Of a DNA stretch of 64,000 nucleotides, positions 48,443 through 57,776 are shown piece after piece (position 1 is the first letter of the stretch; each line of letters begins with the position of its first letter). The stretch comes from Ralstonia wenshanensis (lineage in GTDB: Bacteria; Pseudomonadota; Gammaproteobacteria; Burkholderiales; Burkholderiaceae). A program made the translations under genes and the position numbers. The DNA is taken from the NCBI RefSeq assembly GCF_021173085.1, contig NZ_CP076413.1, positions 1,798,001 through 1,862,000 on the forward strand, read 5' to 3'. The notes beneath the pieces were generated by a model. That model did not search any database, was not told the DNA's origin, and worked only from the letters and a program-made list of their open reading frames with translations.

Positions 48443-49579
48443 TTACTGCTTGGCTGCGTCCATCGCCGCGGTGAAGCGGTCGAACAGATACGCGATGTCG
48501 TGCGGACCGGGCGACGCTTCAGGGTGGCCCTGGAAGCAGAATGCCGGACGGTCGGTCAGCTCGAAGCCCTGCAGCGTGCCGTCGAACAACGAAACGTGCG
48601 TCACGCGGGCGTTGGCCGGCAGCGATTCCGGGTCCACTGCAAAGCCGTGGTTCTGCGAGGTGATGACCACGCGGCCATCCTGCAGATCCTTGACCGGGTG
48701 GTTGGCGCCGTGGTGGCCGGTCTTCATCTTGAGCGTCTTGGCGCCCACAGCCAGGCCCATGATCTGATGACCCAGGCAGATACCGAAAGTCGGCAGGCGG
48801 CGCTCGAGGAATTCCTTGGCGGCGGCGATCGCGTAGTCGCACGGCTCCGGATCGCCGGGGCCGTTGGACAGGAAGACGCCATCCGGGTTATGCGCCAGGA
48901 CATCGGCTGCACTGGTTTGCGCCGGCACCACCGTTACGCGGCAGCCACGCTCGGCCAGCATGCGCAGGATGTTGAACTTGACGCCGAAGTCGTACGCGAC
49001 CACGTGGTACTTCGGGGCTTCCTGCTTGCCGTAGCCCCGACCCAGCTCCCATTCGGTCTGGTTCCACTCGTACGGCTCGGTCACAGATACGACCTTGGCC
49101 AGATCCATGCCCGACAGGCCCGGGAACGAACGCGCGAGGTCGATGGCCTTCTGCACGTTGTCTTCGCCGGCGAGAATGCAACCATTCTGGGCGCCCTTCT
49201 CACGCAGAATCCGAGTCAGCTTGCGGGTATCGATTCCGGCAATGGCGACCACCTTCTCACCCTTCAGGTAATGCGAGAGCGAGTGTTCCTTGCGGAAATT
49301 GGACGCGAGGATCGGCAGATCCTTGATGATGAGGCCGGCGGCATGGACTTTCGTAGCTTCGACGTCCTCACGGTTCACGCCAACGTTACCGATATGCGGA
49401 TACGTGAGCGTGACGATCTGGCGCGAGTAGCTCGGATCGGTAAGGATTTCCTGATAGCCGGTGATGGCAGTGTTGAACACCACTTCGCCGATCGTATGAC
49501 CGGCCGCACCGATGGAATAGCCACGAAAGACCGTGCCGTCTGCAAGCGCGAGGATGGCGGGCGGGAAAGACGGCAACAC
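48443..49579 (-). CDS. carA: carbamoyl-phosphate synthase small subunit
   Basis: The 378-residue glutaminase subunit supplies ammonia to CarB. The N-terminal CarA domain starts [15 protein letters not shown]. The class I amidotransferase domain has the nucleophile Cys in [13 protein letters not shown] (about 265) and the His/Glu pair in [11 protein letters not shown]. It starts at a GTG (49579) with AGGAG placed 6 bases upstream. A promoter some 215 bases upstream gives a long leader. Confidence 0.97.
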   Translation of the reverse strand: MLPSFPPAILALADGTVFRGYSIGAAGHTIGEVVFNTAITGYQEILTDPSYSRQIVTLTYPHIGNVGVNREDVEATKVHAAGLIIKDLPILASNFRKEHSLSHYLKGEKVVAIAGIDTRKLTRILREKGAQNGCILAGEDNVQKAIDLARSFPGLSGMDLAKVVSVTEPYEWNQTEWELGRGYGKQEAPKYHVVAYDFGVKFNILRMLAERGCRVTVVPAQTSAADVLAHNPDGVFLSNGPGDPEPCDYAIAAAKEFLERRLPTFGICLGHQIMGLAVGAKTLKMKTGHHGANHPVKDLQDGRVVITSQNHGFAVDPESLPANARVTHVSLFDGTLQGFELTDRPAFCFQGHPEASPGPHDIAYLFDRFTAAMDAAKQ

Positions 49580-49924
49580 GGGTAGCTCCTGCTGGATTCA
49601 CCCTGTGCCGACCTGATCACCTTGTCGCCGAAGCGGAATTCCGGCTGTGCGGAATCCGGGCCGTTCGCGCGTCGCGAGTCGGGCTGGGACAGAACTCACC
49701 AGAAATCACCGAGAAACGAGGCAGACGGGGCGGTAGGCGGGAGGTAGGAAGCGGTTGGCGCTAGGGTGATGGGTTTCTGAACTCAAACCCAACAAGTATA
49801 CCCGGACACCGAAAAAAACTCAATAAAAGGAAGGACTTAACGGCGAGCGCCACCCGCATGGCGCCCTCCCGTCATGCCCTGACGCCCAGCTCCAAGCGGG
49901 CGAGAACGTCACGTTTGCAGTGCC
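49580..49924 (-). other. 345-bp region holding the carA leader, no gene seen
   Basis: About 210 bases between the carA promoter and its GTG are transcribed but not coding. Repeats of the type CCGGATTCCGC and CCGGAATTCCGC occur at 49635-49665. No clear antiterminator/terminator pair or known riboswitch was recognised. The part nearest prpE holds no recognised element. Confidence 0.5.
49795..49823 (-). promoter_or_regulatory. sigma70 promoter of carA
   Basis: On the - strand TTGAGT (49818-49823) and TATACT (49795-49800) are separated by 17 bases. The spacer contains a run of Ts. Confidence 0.72.
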
Positions 49925-51826
49925 CTACTCGCCTCGCATCGCAGCCTGCACCTGAGCCAATGCCGTGGGGTCCTCGATGGTGGTCAGATCGCCCGGGTCA
50001 CGGCCCTCTGCTACGGCCTGCATTGCGCGGCGCAGCAGTTTTCCGGAGCGCGTCTTGGGCAAGGCCCCGACGAAGAATACGCGCGAGGGCCGCGCCACTG
50101 CGCCGAGTTGCGCCTCGACCGTGCGCATCAGTTCGCCCTCCAGGGCCAAACGCCCCGCCGCCTCAGAAACGCGCGAGGCGTCACGCACGATGGCAAACCC
50201 CATCGCCACCTGCCCTTTGAGTTGATCTGCTACGCCCACCACCGCCACCTCGGCGATGGCCGGATGCGACGACAGGCTCTCTTCGATCTCGCGGGTGCCT
50301 AGGCGGTGGCCTGCAACGTTGATCACATCGTCGGTGCGGCCGAGGATGGTCACGTAGCCCTCCTCATCACGCACACCCCAGTCGAAGCTCGAATAGATGT
50401 GCCGACCGGGAAACGCCGACCAGTATGTCTGCAGGAAGCGGGCGTCGTCGCCCCAGACGGTGGTCATGCAGCCTGGCGGCAGGGGCGCGGCGACAGCGAG
50501 GAGCCCTTTCTCGCCTGGGGCGCACGGCTCGCCGGTGGCCTCATCCAGGATGTCGAGCTTGTAGCCGTAGACCGGGAAGCCCGGCGAGCCGAGCTTTTGC
50601 TCGGAAGGCTCGACCCCTTGCGGAATGGCCAACATCGGCCAGCCGGTCTCGGTCTGCCAGTAGTTGTCAACGATGGGCTTGTGCAGGGCCTCGCCAATCC
50701 AACTGGCGGTGGGCTCATCCAGCGGCTCGCCGGCAAGGAACAGGCGGCGCAGGCTCGACAGGTCATGCCGCTGCAGCAGCGCAGGATCCTGCTTCTTGAG
50801 CACGCGAATGGCGGTGGGGGCCGTGAACATCACATTCACCCGGTATTGCTCGACGATGCGCCACCAGACGGCGCCGTCGGGGCGGATCGGCGTGCCTTCG
50901 TACATGACCGTCGTCAGGCCAGCGAGCAGCGGCGCATAGACGATGTAGCTGTGCCCGACCACCCAGCCGACATCCGACGCAGTGAACATGGTGTCGCCGG
51001 GCTGCGCACCGAAAATGAGCGGCATCGACGCAGCCAGTGCCACCGCATAGCCGCCGGTGTCGCGCTGCACGCCCTTCGGTTTGCCGGTCGTACCCGAGGT
51101 GTAGAGGATGTACGAGGGCTCGCTCGACTCCATCCATTCGCACGGCACATCGGCATTCGCATGCTCTGCCGCAAGCGTTGCGTAGTCAACATCGCGCGGG
51201 TTGTGCTGCATGGGCGCCAGTTTGCGATCGACGAGCAACACGCGCTCAGGCTTGTGCGCCGCCAAGCCAATCGCCGCGTCAAGCAACGGCTTGTATTCGA
51301 CTACCTTGCCTGCGCGCGAGCCCGCATCCGCACTGACGATCACACGCGGCGTAGCGTCGTCAATGCGCGTGGCGAGGCTGTTGGATGCGAAACCGCCGAA
51401 CACCACCGAATGGATCGCACCGATGCGCGCACAGGCCAGCATGGCAAACGCGGCTTCAGGAATCATCGGCAGATAAATCAGCACGCGATCGCCGCGTTTG
51501 ACGCCCAGCGCCTGCAGGCTCGCTGCCATGCGGTTGACCTCGCGATGGAGCTGGCGATAGGTGTACGTGGTCTCCAGGCCGGTCTCAGTGGAGACATACA
51601 CCAGCGCTGCTTGCTCGCCGCGCGTGGCGAGATGCCGGTCGACGGCGTTGTGGCAAAGGTTGGTGCGACCGCCCACGAACCACTTGGCGAACGGCAAGCG
51701 CGAATCGTCGAGGACTGCCGAATACGGCGTTTGCCACTCAATGCGCTGAGCCTGTTCGCCCCAAAAGCCTGCGGGGTCGTCAATGGAGCACTGATACAGC
51801 GCGCGATACGCGGCGGACATGGGCAT
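49925..51826 (-). CDS. prpE: propionate-CoA ligase PrpE
   Basis: The 633-residue AMP-forming ligase activates propionate to propionyl-CoA. It has the phosphate loop YTSGTTGKPKGVQRD (about 230-244), the adenine-site YWQTETGWPM (about 410), the hinge near GRTDDVINVAGHRLGT and the catalytic, acetylatable Lys in TRSGKLLRRAM (about 593). The opening AAYRALYQCSIDDPAGFWGEQA is closer to PrpE than to acetyl-CoA synthetase. It stands alone, without prpBCD. The ATG at 51826 has AGGAG 8-9 bases before it, next to a small hairpin. Confidence 0.9.
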   Translation of the reverse strand: MPMSAAYRALYQCSIDDPAGFWGEQAQRIEWQTPYSAVLDDSRLPFAKWFVGGRTNLCHNAVDRHLATRGEQAALVYVSTETGLETTYTYRQLHREVNRMAASLQALGVKRGDRVLIYLPMIPEAAFAMLACARIGAIHSVVFGGFASNSLATRIDDATPRVIVSADAGSRAGKVVEYKPLLDAAIGLAAHKPERVLLVDRKLAPMQHNPRDVDYATLAAEHANADVPCEWMESSEPSYILYTSGTTGKPKGVQRDTGGYAVALAASMPLIFGAQPGDTMFTASDVGWVVGHSYIVYAPLLAGLTTVMYEGTPIRPDGAVWWRIVEQYRVNVMFTAPTAIRVLKKQDPALLQRHDLSSLRRLFLAGEPLDEPTASWIGEALHKPIVDNYWQTETGWPMLAIPQGVEPSEQKLGSPGFPVYGYKLDILDEATGEPCAPGEKGLLAVAAPLPPGCMTTVWGDDARFLQTYWSAFPGRHIYSSFDWGVRDEEGYVTILGRTDDVINVAGHRLGTREIEESLSSHPAIAEVAVVGVADQLKGQVAMGFAIVRDASRVSEAAGRLALEGELMRTVEAQLGAVARPSRVFFVGALPKTRSGKLLRRAMQAVAEGRDPGDLTTIEDPTALAQVQAAMRGE

Positions 51827-51933
51827 GACGTTGTCTCCTGGCCATCGTGTGCGATGGCTCGATCTTGAATGTGCTTGGATACACCTACTTTGCGGTCGCC
51901 AACTTACGCAGGTCTTACCGCCGCCCCAAAACA

Positions 51934-51959
51934 AAACGGCGCCCCGCAGGACGCCGTTT
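51934..51959 (-). terminator. intrinsic terminator of mltD
   Basis: On the - strand AAACGGCG pairs with CGCCGTTT around a 10-nt loop and runs into TTTTGTTTTG. It separates mltD from prpE. Confidence 0.82.
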
Positions 51960-51971
51960 CTCTTGCCAGCC

Positions 51972-53522
51972 TCAGCGCTTCTTGCGCTTGGCCGAACTCG
52001 ATGAGCTTGCCACCGGTTTGGCCTTGACCACCGGCTTGCCGGCCACCTTGGCGGTCGGCACGCGCGTAGTCGCGGCAGTGGAGCGCGCCGTCTTGGCCGA
52101 CACGCGCATCACGCGCACATGCCCGCCACGACTGGCACCGCGCGCTTGCGGCAGCATCAGCACGACGCTATGCCCCTTGGGGATGGCATCGCCGGGGAGT
52201 TGGTTCCACGCACGAATCTGGGCGACGGACACGCCGTAGCGTCGCGACAAACCCGCAATCGTGTCGCGCTTGCCAGCGCGAACCACCACCTTTCTAAGAT
52301 CAGGCATGTCGGGTTCGACCGCCATGGTGGCGTTCTCAGCCAATTCGGGGCTGATGTCGGGTGCGTTTTCCTGGGCGCCATCGGCACGCGGCACGACCAC
52401 GGTGGAGCCGGCCTTCAAACGCATGCCCTTCGGAATGCGGTTGATCTCGCGAATGGTGTCGGGATCAACCTTCAGCCGCGCCGCCAACGCTTCCACACGC
52501 TCGCGGTTGCCGACCGTTACGGCCGTCCAGCTCGAAAGACCGCCATGATACGTATTCAGGTTGTACTGGAACGTTTCGGCGTTGTCGTAGGGCAGCAGGA
52601 TCTGCGGGTTGGACGCGCCCAGGATCACCGGCCGGTTGAACGATGGGTTGAGCGCCTTGAACTCATCCATCGGCAAATTGGCCAGCTTGGCGGCCAGCGT
52701 CACATCAATATCGCGTGAAGTCGTGACGGTGACGAAGTACGGATGGTTCGGTATCTCGGGCAGAGTGACGCCGTAGCGCTCCGGGTTGGCGATGATGTTC
52801 TTCACCGCCTGGAGCTTGGGCACGTACATGCGCGTCTCGGCGGGCATGTTCAGGTTGACGTAATCGGTCGACAGCCCGGCTGCCTGGTTGCGGGCAATCG
52901 CCCGCGCCACCGCACCTTCGCCCCAGTTGTAAGCGGCGAGCGCGAGTTGCCAGTCGCCAAACTGGTCGTGCAGCTTGGATAGATAGTCCAGCGCAGCATC
53001 GGTCGAGGCAAGCACATCGCGGCGCTCATCCTGGAAGACGTTCTGCTTGAGGTTGTAGGTCTTGCCGGTGCTCGGAATGAACTGCCACATTCCAGCAGCT
53101 TTGGCGCTCGATACAGCCTGCGGGTTGAACGCACTTTCCACGAACGGCAGCAGGGCGAGCTCGGTGGGCATATTGCGCCGCTCCAGCTCTTCGACGATGT
53201 GATACAGGTACCGGTTGGAGCGGTCCACCATGCGCCGGAAGGCGTCCGGGCGCTGCGCATACCAGTCGGTACGATCGTCCACGGCCGAGCTTTGCAGGTC
53301 GGGCATGGAGAAACCTTGGCGAATGCGGGCCCAGAGATCCTTGGCCGGCCCTTTCAGGGACGCCACGGGCTGCTGATCGACATTGACGACCGGCGCTGGG
53401 GTCTGGCCGGTGGCAGTGGAGGCGCTGGTGCTGGCTGTGTCGGCGTTCGGCCCGGGGGCCGTTGCACAGGCCGCAAGGAGCAGACTGAGCACAGTTGCCG
53501 CAAGAAGTCGCACGGATCGCAT
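51972..53522 (-). CDS. mltD: membrane-bound lytic murein transglycosylase D with LysM repeats
   Basis: The 516-residue lipoprotein cleaves peptidoglycan to 1,6-anhydro products. The signal ends in LLLAACA (lipid Cys at 19). The SLT domain (about 105-220) has the catalytic Glu in LALLPFVESAFNP and the AAGMWQFIPSTGK and LALAAYNWGEGA motifs. Two LysM-type segments follow (about 325-375 and 405-450). A basic tail ends in SSSSSAKRKKR. The ATG at 53522 is preferred over a TTG one codon before. It follows gloB on the same strand after 137 bases. Confidence 0.95.
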   Translation of the reverse strand: MRSVRLLAATVLSLLLAACATAPGPNADTASTSASTATGQTPAPVVNVDQQPVASLKGPAKDLWARIRQGFSMPDLQSSAVDDRTDWYAQRPDAFRRMVDRSNRYLYHIVEELERRNMPTELALLPFVESAFNPQAVSSAKAAGMWQFIPSTGKTYNLKQNVFQDERRDVLASTDAALDYLSKLHDQFGDWQLALAAYNWGEGAVARAIARNQAAGLSTDYVNLNMPAETRMYVPKLQAVKNIIANPERYGVTLPEIPNHPYFVTVTTSRDIDVTLAAKLANLPMDEFKALNPSFNRPVILGASNPQILLPYDNAETFQYNLNTYHGGLSSWTAVTVGNRERVEALAARLKVDPDTIREINRIPKGMRLKAGSTVVVPRADGAQENAPDISPELAENATMAVEPDMPDLRKVVVRAGKRDTIAGLSRRYGVSVAQIRAWNQLPGDAIPKGHSVVLMLPQARGASRGGHVRVMRVSAKTARSTAATTRVPTAKVAGKPVVKAKPVASSSSSAKRKKR

Positions 53523-53659
53523 CAAGTTCTGTGGGGTTAGGGCTAAAAATTGCCCCAGATAGTAAGAAACGCATCCGACCGCGTCAACCCGCGTTCACCC
53601 GGCGTGGCGCCTGCTGGATGCATCACATTGGCCGCGTCGTCGCCGCGCGCCGAGGTTTC

Positions 53660-54499
53660 TCAACGGAAATCGTTCTTCCACTGGCGCAACGCAGCGAATA
53701 CCGCAACCGGATCATTCGCGTCGATACCCGCATGGCGTACCACGGCCTGCGTCACATTGGCGTCATCCGATCGCATGAAGGGATTGGTCGCGCGCTCGTG
53801 GCCAACGGTAGTGGGTACAGTCGAGCGGCCCTCGGCCCGCAACGCCGTTACCTCATCCTCCCAGGCCGCCAAGTCGGCGTTGCCAGGTTCGACTGCACGC
53901 GCAAAGCGCACATTCGATGCCGTGTATTCATGCGCGCAGTAGACACGCGTATCGGGCGCCAGCGCCGCCAGCTTGGCCAGCGACGCGCGCATCTGCGCAG
54001 GCGTACCCTCAAAAAGCCGGCCGCAACCGGTGGCGAAGAGTGTATCGCCACAAAACAGGCTCGCCGATGCGGCATTACCCTGAAGGTACCCCACATAAGC
54101 GACGTGACCGCTGGTATGACCAGGCACATCGAGCACCTGGAATGTGGCGGCTGGCTGCGTGAGCGTAACGACGTCGCCTTCGCGCACGGCCAGCGTGCGG
54201 CATGGAATCGATTCACCCGCGGGGCCGATGACCGGCAGCGGCGCACCCTCGGGATTCTCCGGATACGCCGCGAGCAGTTCGCGCACGCCGCCAACGTGAT
54301 CGCCATGATGATGTGTGATTACAATGGCACCGAGCGCAAGCCCGCGTTCCTTCAGGAAGCGCAGCACCGGTTGCGCGTCGCCCGGATCGACGACAGCCGC
54401 CACCCGACCATCGTGTAGTGCCCAAATATAATTGTCGGCAAACGCAGCGATCGCCTCGACCTCAAGCGCTACACCACGCGGCACACCACCCTGGACCAT
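53660..54499 (-). CDS. gloB: hydroxyacylglutathione hydrolase (glyoxalase II)
   Basis: The 279-residue MBL-fold enzyme hydrolyses S-D-lactoylglutathione in methylglyoxal detoxification. It has the metal site [10 protein letters not shown] (about 62-71), the [11 protein letters not shown] and [17 protein letters not shown] segments, and [10 protein letters not shown] for substrate contact. The early [12 protein letters not shown] stretch is typical of GloB. The ATG at 54499 overlaps the start codon of the divergent methyltransferase by two bases; a GTG at codon 6 is another possible start. Confidence 0.95.
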   Translation of the reverse strand: MVQGGVPRGVALEVEAIAAFADNYIWALHDGRVAAVVDPGDAQPVLRFLKERGLALGAIVITHHHGDHVGGVRELLAAYPENPEGAPLPVIGPAGESIPCRTLAVREGDVVTLTQPAATFQVLDVPGHTSGHVAYVGYLQGNAASASLFCGDTLFATGCGRLFEGTPAQMRASLAKLAALAPDTRVYCAHEYTASNVRFARAVEPGNADLAAWEDEVTALRAEGRSTVPTTVGHERATNPFMRSDDANVTQAVVRHAGIDANDPVAVFAALRQWKNDFR

Positions 54500-55403
54500 G
54501 TCCGACTCCTCTAACGATCGTCGCATTATAGATTGGCACCACTGGCTCGCCTCGCCGCCCGGGCAATACGTCCTGCGTTGGGAACAGGCCCAGTTCGATC
54601 GCACGGTGGCCGACATGTTCGGCTATCACGCGCTGCAACTCGGCCACCCTGGCTTTGGGGCCCTGCGCGAGAACCGCATCCCGCTGATCGCGCGTGTGGT
54701 GGATGACATCGACCCGACCGCCCCCACCGAAACGCTCGACCCGATGGACGGCGACCCCGCCGAATCCGCCGATGCGGCCGACGGAGAGCCGGACGCCACC
54801 ACGCCCCAGCGCCAGGCCACACCGCGCGTCATCTGCCGCTATGACGAACTGCCCTTCGCGTCGCAGAGCATCGACCTCGTCGCCCTGCCCCACGTGCTGG
54901 AGTTCACGGACGACCCGCACGAAGTGCTGCGCGAAGTGGCGCGCGTGCTGATGCCCGAGGGGCGCCTGGTCATCACCGGCTTCAACCCGCTGAGCCTGTG
55001 GGGCATGCGACAGGGCATGCGGCGCCTGGGCACGGAATCGTTCCTGCCTGCGCAGAGCCAGATGATTGCGTTCACGCGCCTGAAGGACTGGCTCAAGCTG
55101 CTCGGATTTGATATCGTGCGCGGCCGTTTCGGCTGCTACTGCCCGCCCAATCGCTCGGACAAATGGCTGCAGCGCACCGCGTTCATGGAAAAGGCCGGCG
55201 ACCGCTGGTGGCCGATCTTCGGCGCGGTTTATATGCTGCAGGCGGTCAAGCGGGTGCGCACCATGCGCTTGGTTGGTCCGGCTTGGAAGACGCGCAAATC
55301 GCCGGCGCTGGTGCCAGCCGGTACGCCGGTCGCGACACCTTCGGGCTCGCATTCGACGAAGGCGCCATCGGCCACAGCGCGTGACGGCAAATCGGGCGCC
55401 TGA
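54498..55403 (+). CDS. SAM-dependent methyltransferase-like protein (Methyltransf_11 type)
   Basis: The 301-residue protein has a UbiE-like fold, with [44 protein letters not shown] (motifs post I to III) in the middle. Motif I is poor (LQLGHPGFG instead of DxGxGxG), so SAM binding should be tested. An acidic, low-complexity insert (about 85-115) is unusual. The gene lies between gloB and rnhA, a conserved neighbourhood in betaproteobacteria. The C-terminal tail rich in Pro, Ser and Thr is probably disordered. The substrate is unknown. Confidence 0.85.
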   Translation: MSDSSNDRRIIDWHHWLASPPGQYVLRWEQAQFDRTVADMFGYHALQLGHPGFGALRENRIPLIARVVDDIDPTAPTETLDPMDGDPAESADAADGEPDATTPQRQATPRVICRYDELPFASQSIDLVALPHVLEFTDDPHEVLREVARVLMPEGRLVITGFNPLSLWGMRQGMRRLGTESFLPAQSQMIAFTRLKDWLKLLGFDIVRGRFGCYCPPNRSDKWLQRTAFMEKAGDRWWPIFGAVYMLQAVKRVRTMRLVGPAWKTRKSPALVPAGTPVATPSGSHSTKAPSATARDGKSGA

Positions 55404-55443
55404 TCGCGCCCCTTCCACTCACTGATCACCCATCGTTTTCTCA

Positions 55444-55890
55444 ATGCAGGAAGTCACCGTTTATTCCGATGGCGCATGCAAGGGCAACCCCGGCCTTGGC
55501 GGCTGGGGCACCGTGCTCGTCTCGGGCAGCCACGAAAAAGAACTCTTTGGCGGCGAAACGCTGACCACCAACAACCGCATGGAGCTGATGGCCGTGATCG
55601 AGGCGTTTCGCGCGCTGAAGCGGCCATGCCGGGTGCAGGTGTATACCGATTCGCAGTACGTGCAGAAAGGCATCAGCGAATGGTTGGCCGGCTGGAAGGC
55701 GCGCGGCTGGAAAACAGCCGACAAGAAGCCGGTCAAGAACGACGACCTCTGGCGCACGCTCGACGAACTCGTCGCCGGACATGACGTGAGCTGGCATTGG
55801 GTCAAGGGCCATGCCGGCCATCCCGGCAACGAGCGCGCCGATGCGCTGGCCAACAAGGGCGTCGAGATGGCGCGCCAAGCCAGCGCCTGA
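55444..55890 (+). CDS. rnhA: ribonuclease HI
   Basis: The 148-residue enzyme degrades RNA in RNA-DNA hybrids. The four acidic catalytic residues are in [11 protein letters not shown] (D near 8), [12 protein letters not shown] (E near 46), YTDSQYV (D near 68) and NERADALAN (D near 132). It follows the methyltransferase gene after 40 bases. In many Burkholderiaceae dnaQ comes next; here the lysozyme cassette starts instead, on the other strand. Confidence 0.97.
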   Translation: MQEVTVYSDGACKGNPGLGGWGTVLVSGSHEKELFGGETLTTNNRMELMAVIEAFRALKRPCRVQVYTDSQYVQKGISEWLAGWKARGWKTADKKPVKNDDLWRTLDELVAGHDVSWHWVKGHAGHPGNERADALANKGVEMARQASA

Positions 55891-55907
55891 CGCGGCCGCA
55901 CAGTCGC

Positions 55908-56417
55908 CTACCTGCCCGCACAGCGCTGCGTCGGGATCTGCGGCGCATTCGCGGCGGTGGTCGTGATGTACTGCGGCTTGCCATCCTGCGCGTAGATCAA
56001 TCGCAGCGGGCCGCGCTTGGAAAGGCCATCGTCAATATCCGCCTGCAACAGGCCAGTCTGCGCCCATGAATCTCCACCGATGCTGCGCTTGTGCATCATG
56101 ACGGGGCGATTTGTACCCGGTTCCCAGTTGGCCTGGCGCTCGGGCACGTAGCGGTTGGGCAACGTGCCATAGGCGTAGAGCTGACTCAGCGTGTCGGCGA
56201 GGTAACGTCCTGCTTGATCGTTGAACGTCGGCAGATCCTGGTTTCCGAGTTCAGCGCGGATGCGCTGCGCCTCCGCCATGCACGTTGGCGCGGCGTTGTC
56301 GGCCGCGCGGGCGTAGGACATGCCGATCGCAATGGCTGCGGCGGCAAGCCACGTCAATGCGCGATACAGGCGGCGCGGACGGGTGGTGGGAATCACGGAC
56401 ATCGGTTCGGTATGCAT
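55908..56417 (-). CDS. secreted protein of unknown function, last gene of the DUF2589-lysozyme cassette
   Basis: The 169-residue protein has a basic N-terminus (RRLYRALTW) and a hydrophobic stretch (AAAAIAIGMSYARA) with a likely signal-peptidase site before ADNAAP. The exported domain of about 130 residues has two cysteines, one near the start and one just before the end (CAGR), fit for a disulfide. No family is recognised. The ATG at 56417 has GGAG 8 bases before it and follows the lysozyme gene by 34 bases. Position and export would suit a periplasmic inhibitor or immunity protein of the lysozyme, but that is inference. Confidence 0.75.
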   Translation of the reverse strand: MHTEPMSVIPTTRPRRLYRALTWLAAAAIAIGMSYARAADNAAPTCMAEAQRIRAELGNQDLPTFNDQAGRYLADTLSQLYAYGTLPNRYVPERQANWEPGTNRPVMMHKRSIGGDSWAQTGLLQADIDDGLSKRGPLRLIYAQDGKPQYITTTAANAPQIPTQRCAGR

Positions 56418-56451
56418 GCGAGCTTCTCCGGTGAAGTAACGTGGTTGTGAA

Positions 56452-56904
56452 TCAGGACAGGAACAACTTGCGTTCGGCCTGACGACGCTTCGTCAGCCCC
56501 TTGAGCGGCTTGCCGCCAGCCTTGTCCCACAGCAGGAACTGGTTGGCCGCGCCGGCGTAGTCGCCGGCGTTGAGCTTGCGCAGCAGCGTTGACGAGCGCA
56601 GCCGCCCCGCTCCCAGGTTGAAGACGAACGACGCCAGCGCGTCGAACTGCCCTTGCGTGATCGACACGCGCACGGCCTTGGCAATGCCTTGCTCGGTGTC
56701 GGCCAGGTCCTTGCGCAACAGCGCTTCGGCCTGTTGCTGCGAGATCGGCCCGTTGAAGGTCTCGCCGGGCCGAATCAGGTGGCCGTAGCCGATGGTCGGC
56801 TTGCCGACCGCATCCAGATACGTCGACAGACGCAGCCCTTCCGATTCCTTGATCAGCGCGAGGCCTCGCTCGCCGGTGGTACGCGGGTTGTGCTCAGTGC
56901 TCAT
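56452..56904 (-). CDS. GH24 (phage T4-type) lysozyme
   Basis: The 150-residue muramidase-type protein matches T4 lysozyme and the RrrD/endolysin group. The catalytic triad is E22 (KESEGLRL), D31 and T37 (PTIGYGH), with the same 9 and 6 residue spacings as E11, D20 and T26 of T4 lysozyme. The C-terminal LTKRRQAERKLFL is also typical. There is no signal peptide, holin or spanin nearby, and no other phage gene. The ATG at 56904 lies inside the end of the upstream DUF2589 gene (11-base overlap) with AGGAG just before it, so the two are translationally coupled. Confidence 0.92.
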   Translation of the reverse strand: MSTEHNPRTTGERGLALIKESEGLRLSTYLDAVGKPTIGYGHLIRPGETFNGPISQQQAEALLRKDLADTEQGIAKAVRVSITQGQFDALASFVFNLGAGRLRSSTLLRKLNAGDYAGAANQFLLWDKAGGKPLKGLTKRRQAERKLFLS

Positions 56905-57667
56905 CGCTTTTCTCCTGGGGCGTGCTGGGTGTGCCAGGGCCGTCGGAACCGGCAGCATTGGGCTGCGTGGGCCTTGGCACCAGTCGATTCGTGTATTCGT
57001 CGATCACGCGCATCACAGCTTCCGGCGGCTGCAGCGCGGTGAACTTCATCTCGATGTCGATGTGCTCGCTGTCGCGGCCCGTATCCCGCTTGGAATGCGG
57101 CGCAAGCGAGACGTAGAACCGGCCAACACCGCCCGTGGCTGCGCCGTGTAAGGGCAAGGCTTCGGCGAGGTCGCTGCGCACGGTCATGTTCACCGTCATC
57201 TCATCGAGCGCGAGGCCACGCGGCATTGCCAGCGACACCAGCGGCAGCGCCAGCCGGTGCTGACTGTCGAGTGCAAGCTCTACCTCGCGGGCGACCAGCG
57301 TGCCGCTCTCGTCGGCATCGAAAAACTGGTCGAGCAACGCGGTGTACTGCTGCGCCAGCATCTGGTTGGCAGACGCGGCGGCGTGCTGCATGCCACGCGT
57401 GATGTCGTCGAGCGTCAGGCCGTTCAAGCCCGGATGACCGTGGCTGTTGCTGCCACCACCGGCCCCACCGCCCGGCGGCGACGAACCTGGCGGCGGCGCA
57501 GACGCATCGGACGCAGTCTCTGGAAACGGTGCGGCATCGGAATGCCCAGCGGGCTGCGTTGACACGGGTGGCACTGGTGGAGCGCTGGCAGGCGGCGCTG
57601 GCGGTGTGGCGGGCGCTGACGACGCACGGTTATCGTCACGCCCGCGGCGGCTGAAGAGTTTGAACAT
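56894..57667 (-). CDS. DUF2589 protein, second paralogue
   Basis: The 257-residue protein begins with FKLFSRRGRDD and a disordered Ala/Pro/Ser stretch (about 15-80). The DUF2589-like domain follows (about 85-235), with AASANQMLAQQYTALLDQFF, the LPLVSLAMPRG strand and the QPPEAVMRVIDEYTNRL end helix. The last helix matches NPPEALMRVMEFL in the upstream paralogue, so the two arose by duplication. The middle region is shorter than in the first copy. It has no signal peptide or membrane segment, and its function is unknown. It overlaps the lysozyme gene by 11 bases. Confidence 0.8.
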   Translation of the reverse strand: MFKLFSRRGRDDNRASSAPATPPAPPASAPPVPPVSTQPAGHSDAAPFPETASDASAPPPGSSPPGGGAGGGSNSHGHPGLNGLTLDDITRGMQHAAASANQMLAQQYTALLDQFFDADESGTLVAREVELALDSQHRLALPLVSLAMPRGLALDEMTVNMTVRSDLAEALPLHGAATGGVGRFYVSLAPHSKRDTGRDSEHIDIEMKFTALQPPEAVMRVIDEYTNRLVPRPTQPNAAGSDGPGTPSTPQEKSDEH

Positions 57668-57776
57668 GGTGTCGGGTCGGTCGGATCGATCAGATCAATA
57701 GGCGGCGCGCGGCGGGCGCGCACCGATCAGGACACCGGCCGTGGGGAGGCCGGCCGGCGTCCGTTGCCGTAGCGGC

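Noticed and set aside
51841-51858. Hairpin GCCATCG-TGTG-CGATGGC just before the prpE ribosome site
   Set aside because: Perfect but only 7 bp; with no known regulator or conservation data it is not called as a riboregulator.
50306-51868. 520-codon open frame opposite prpE
   Set aside because: Antisense shadow; prpE on the other strand has all ligase motifs.
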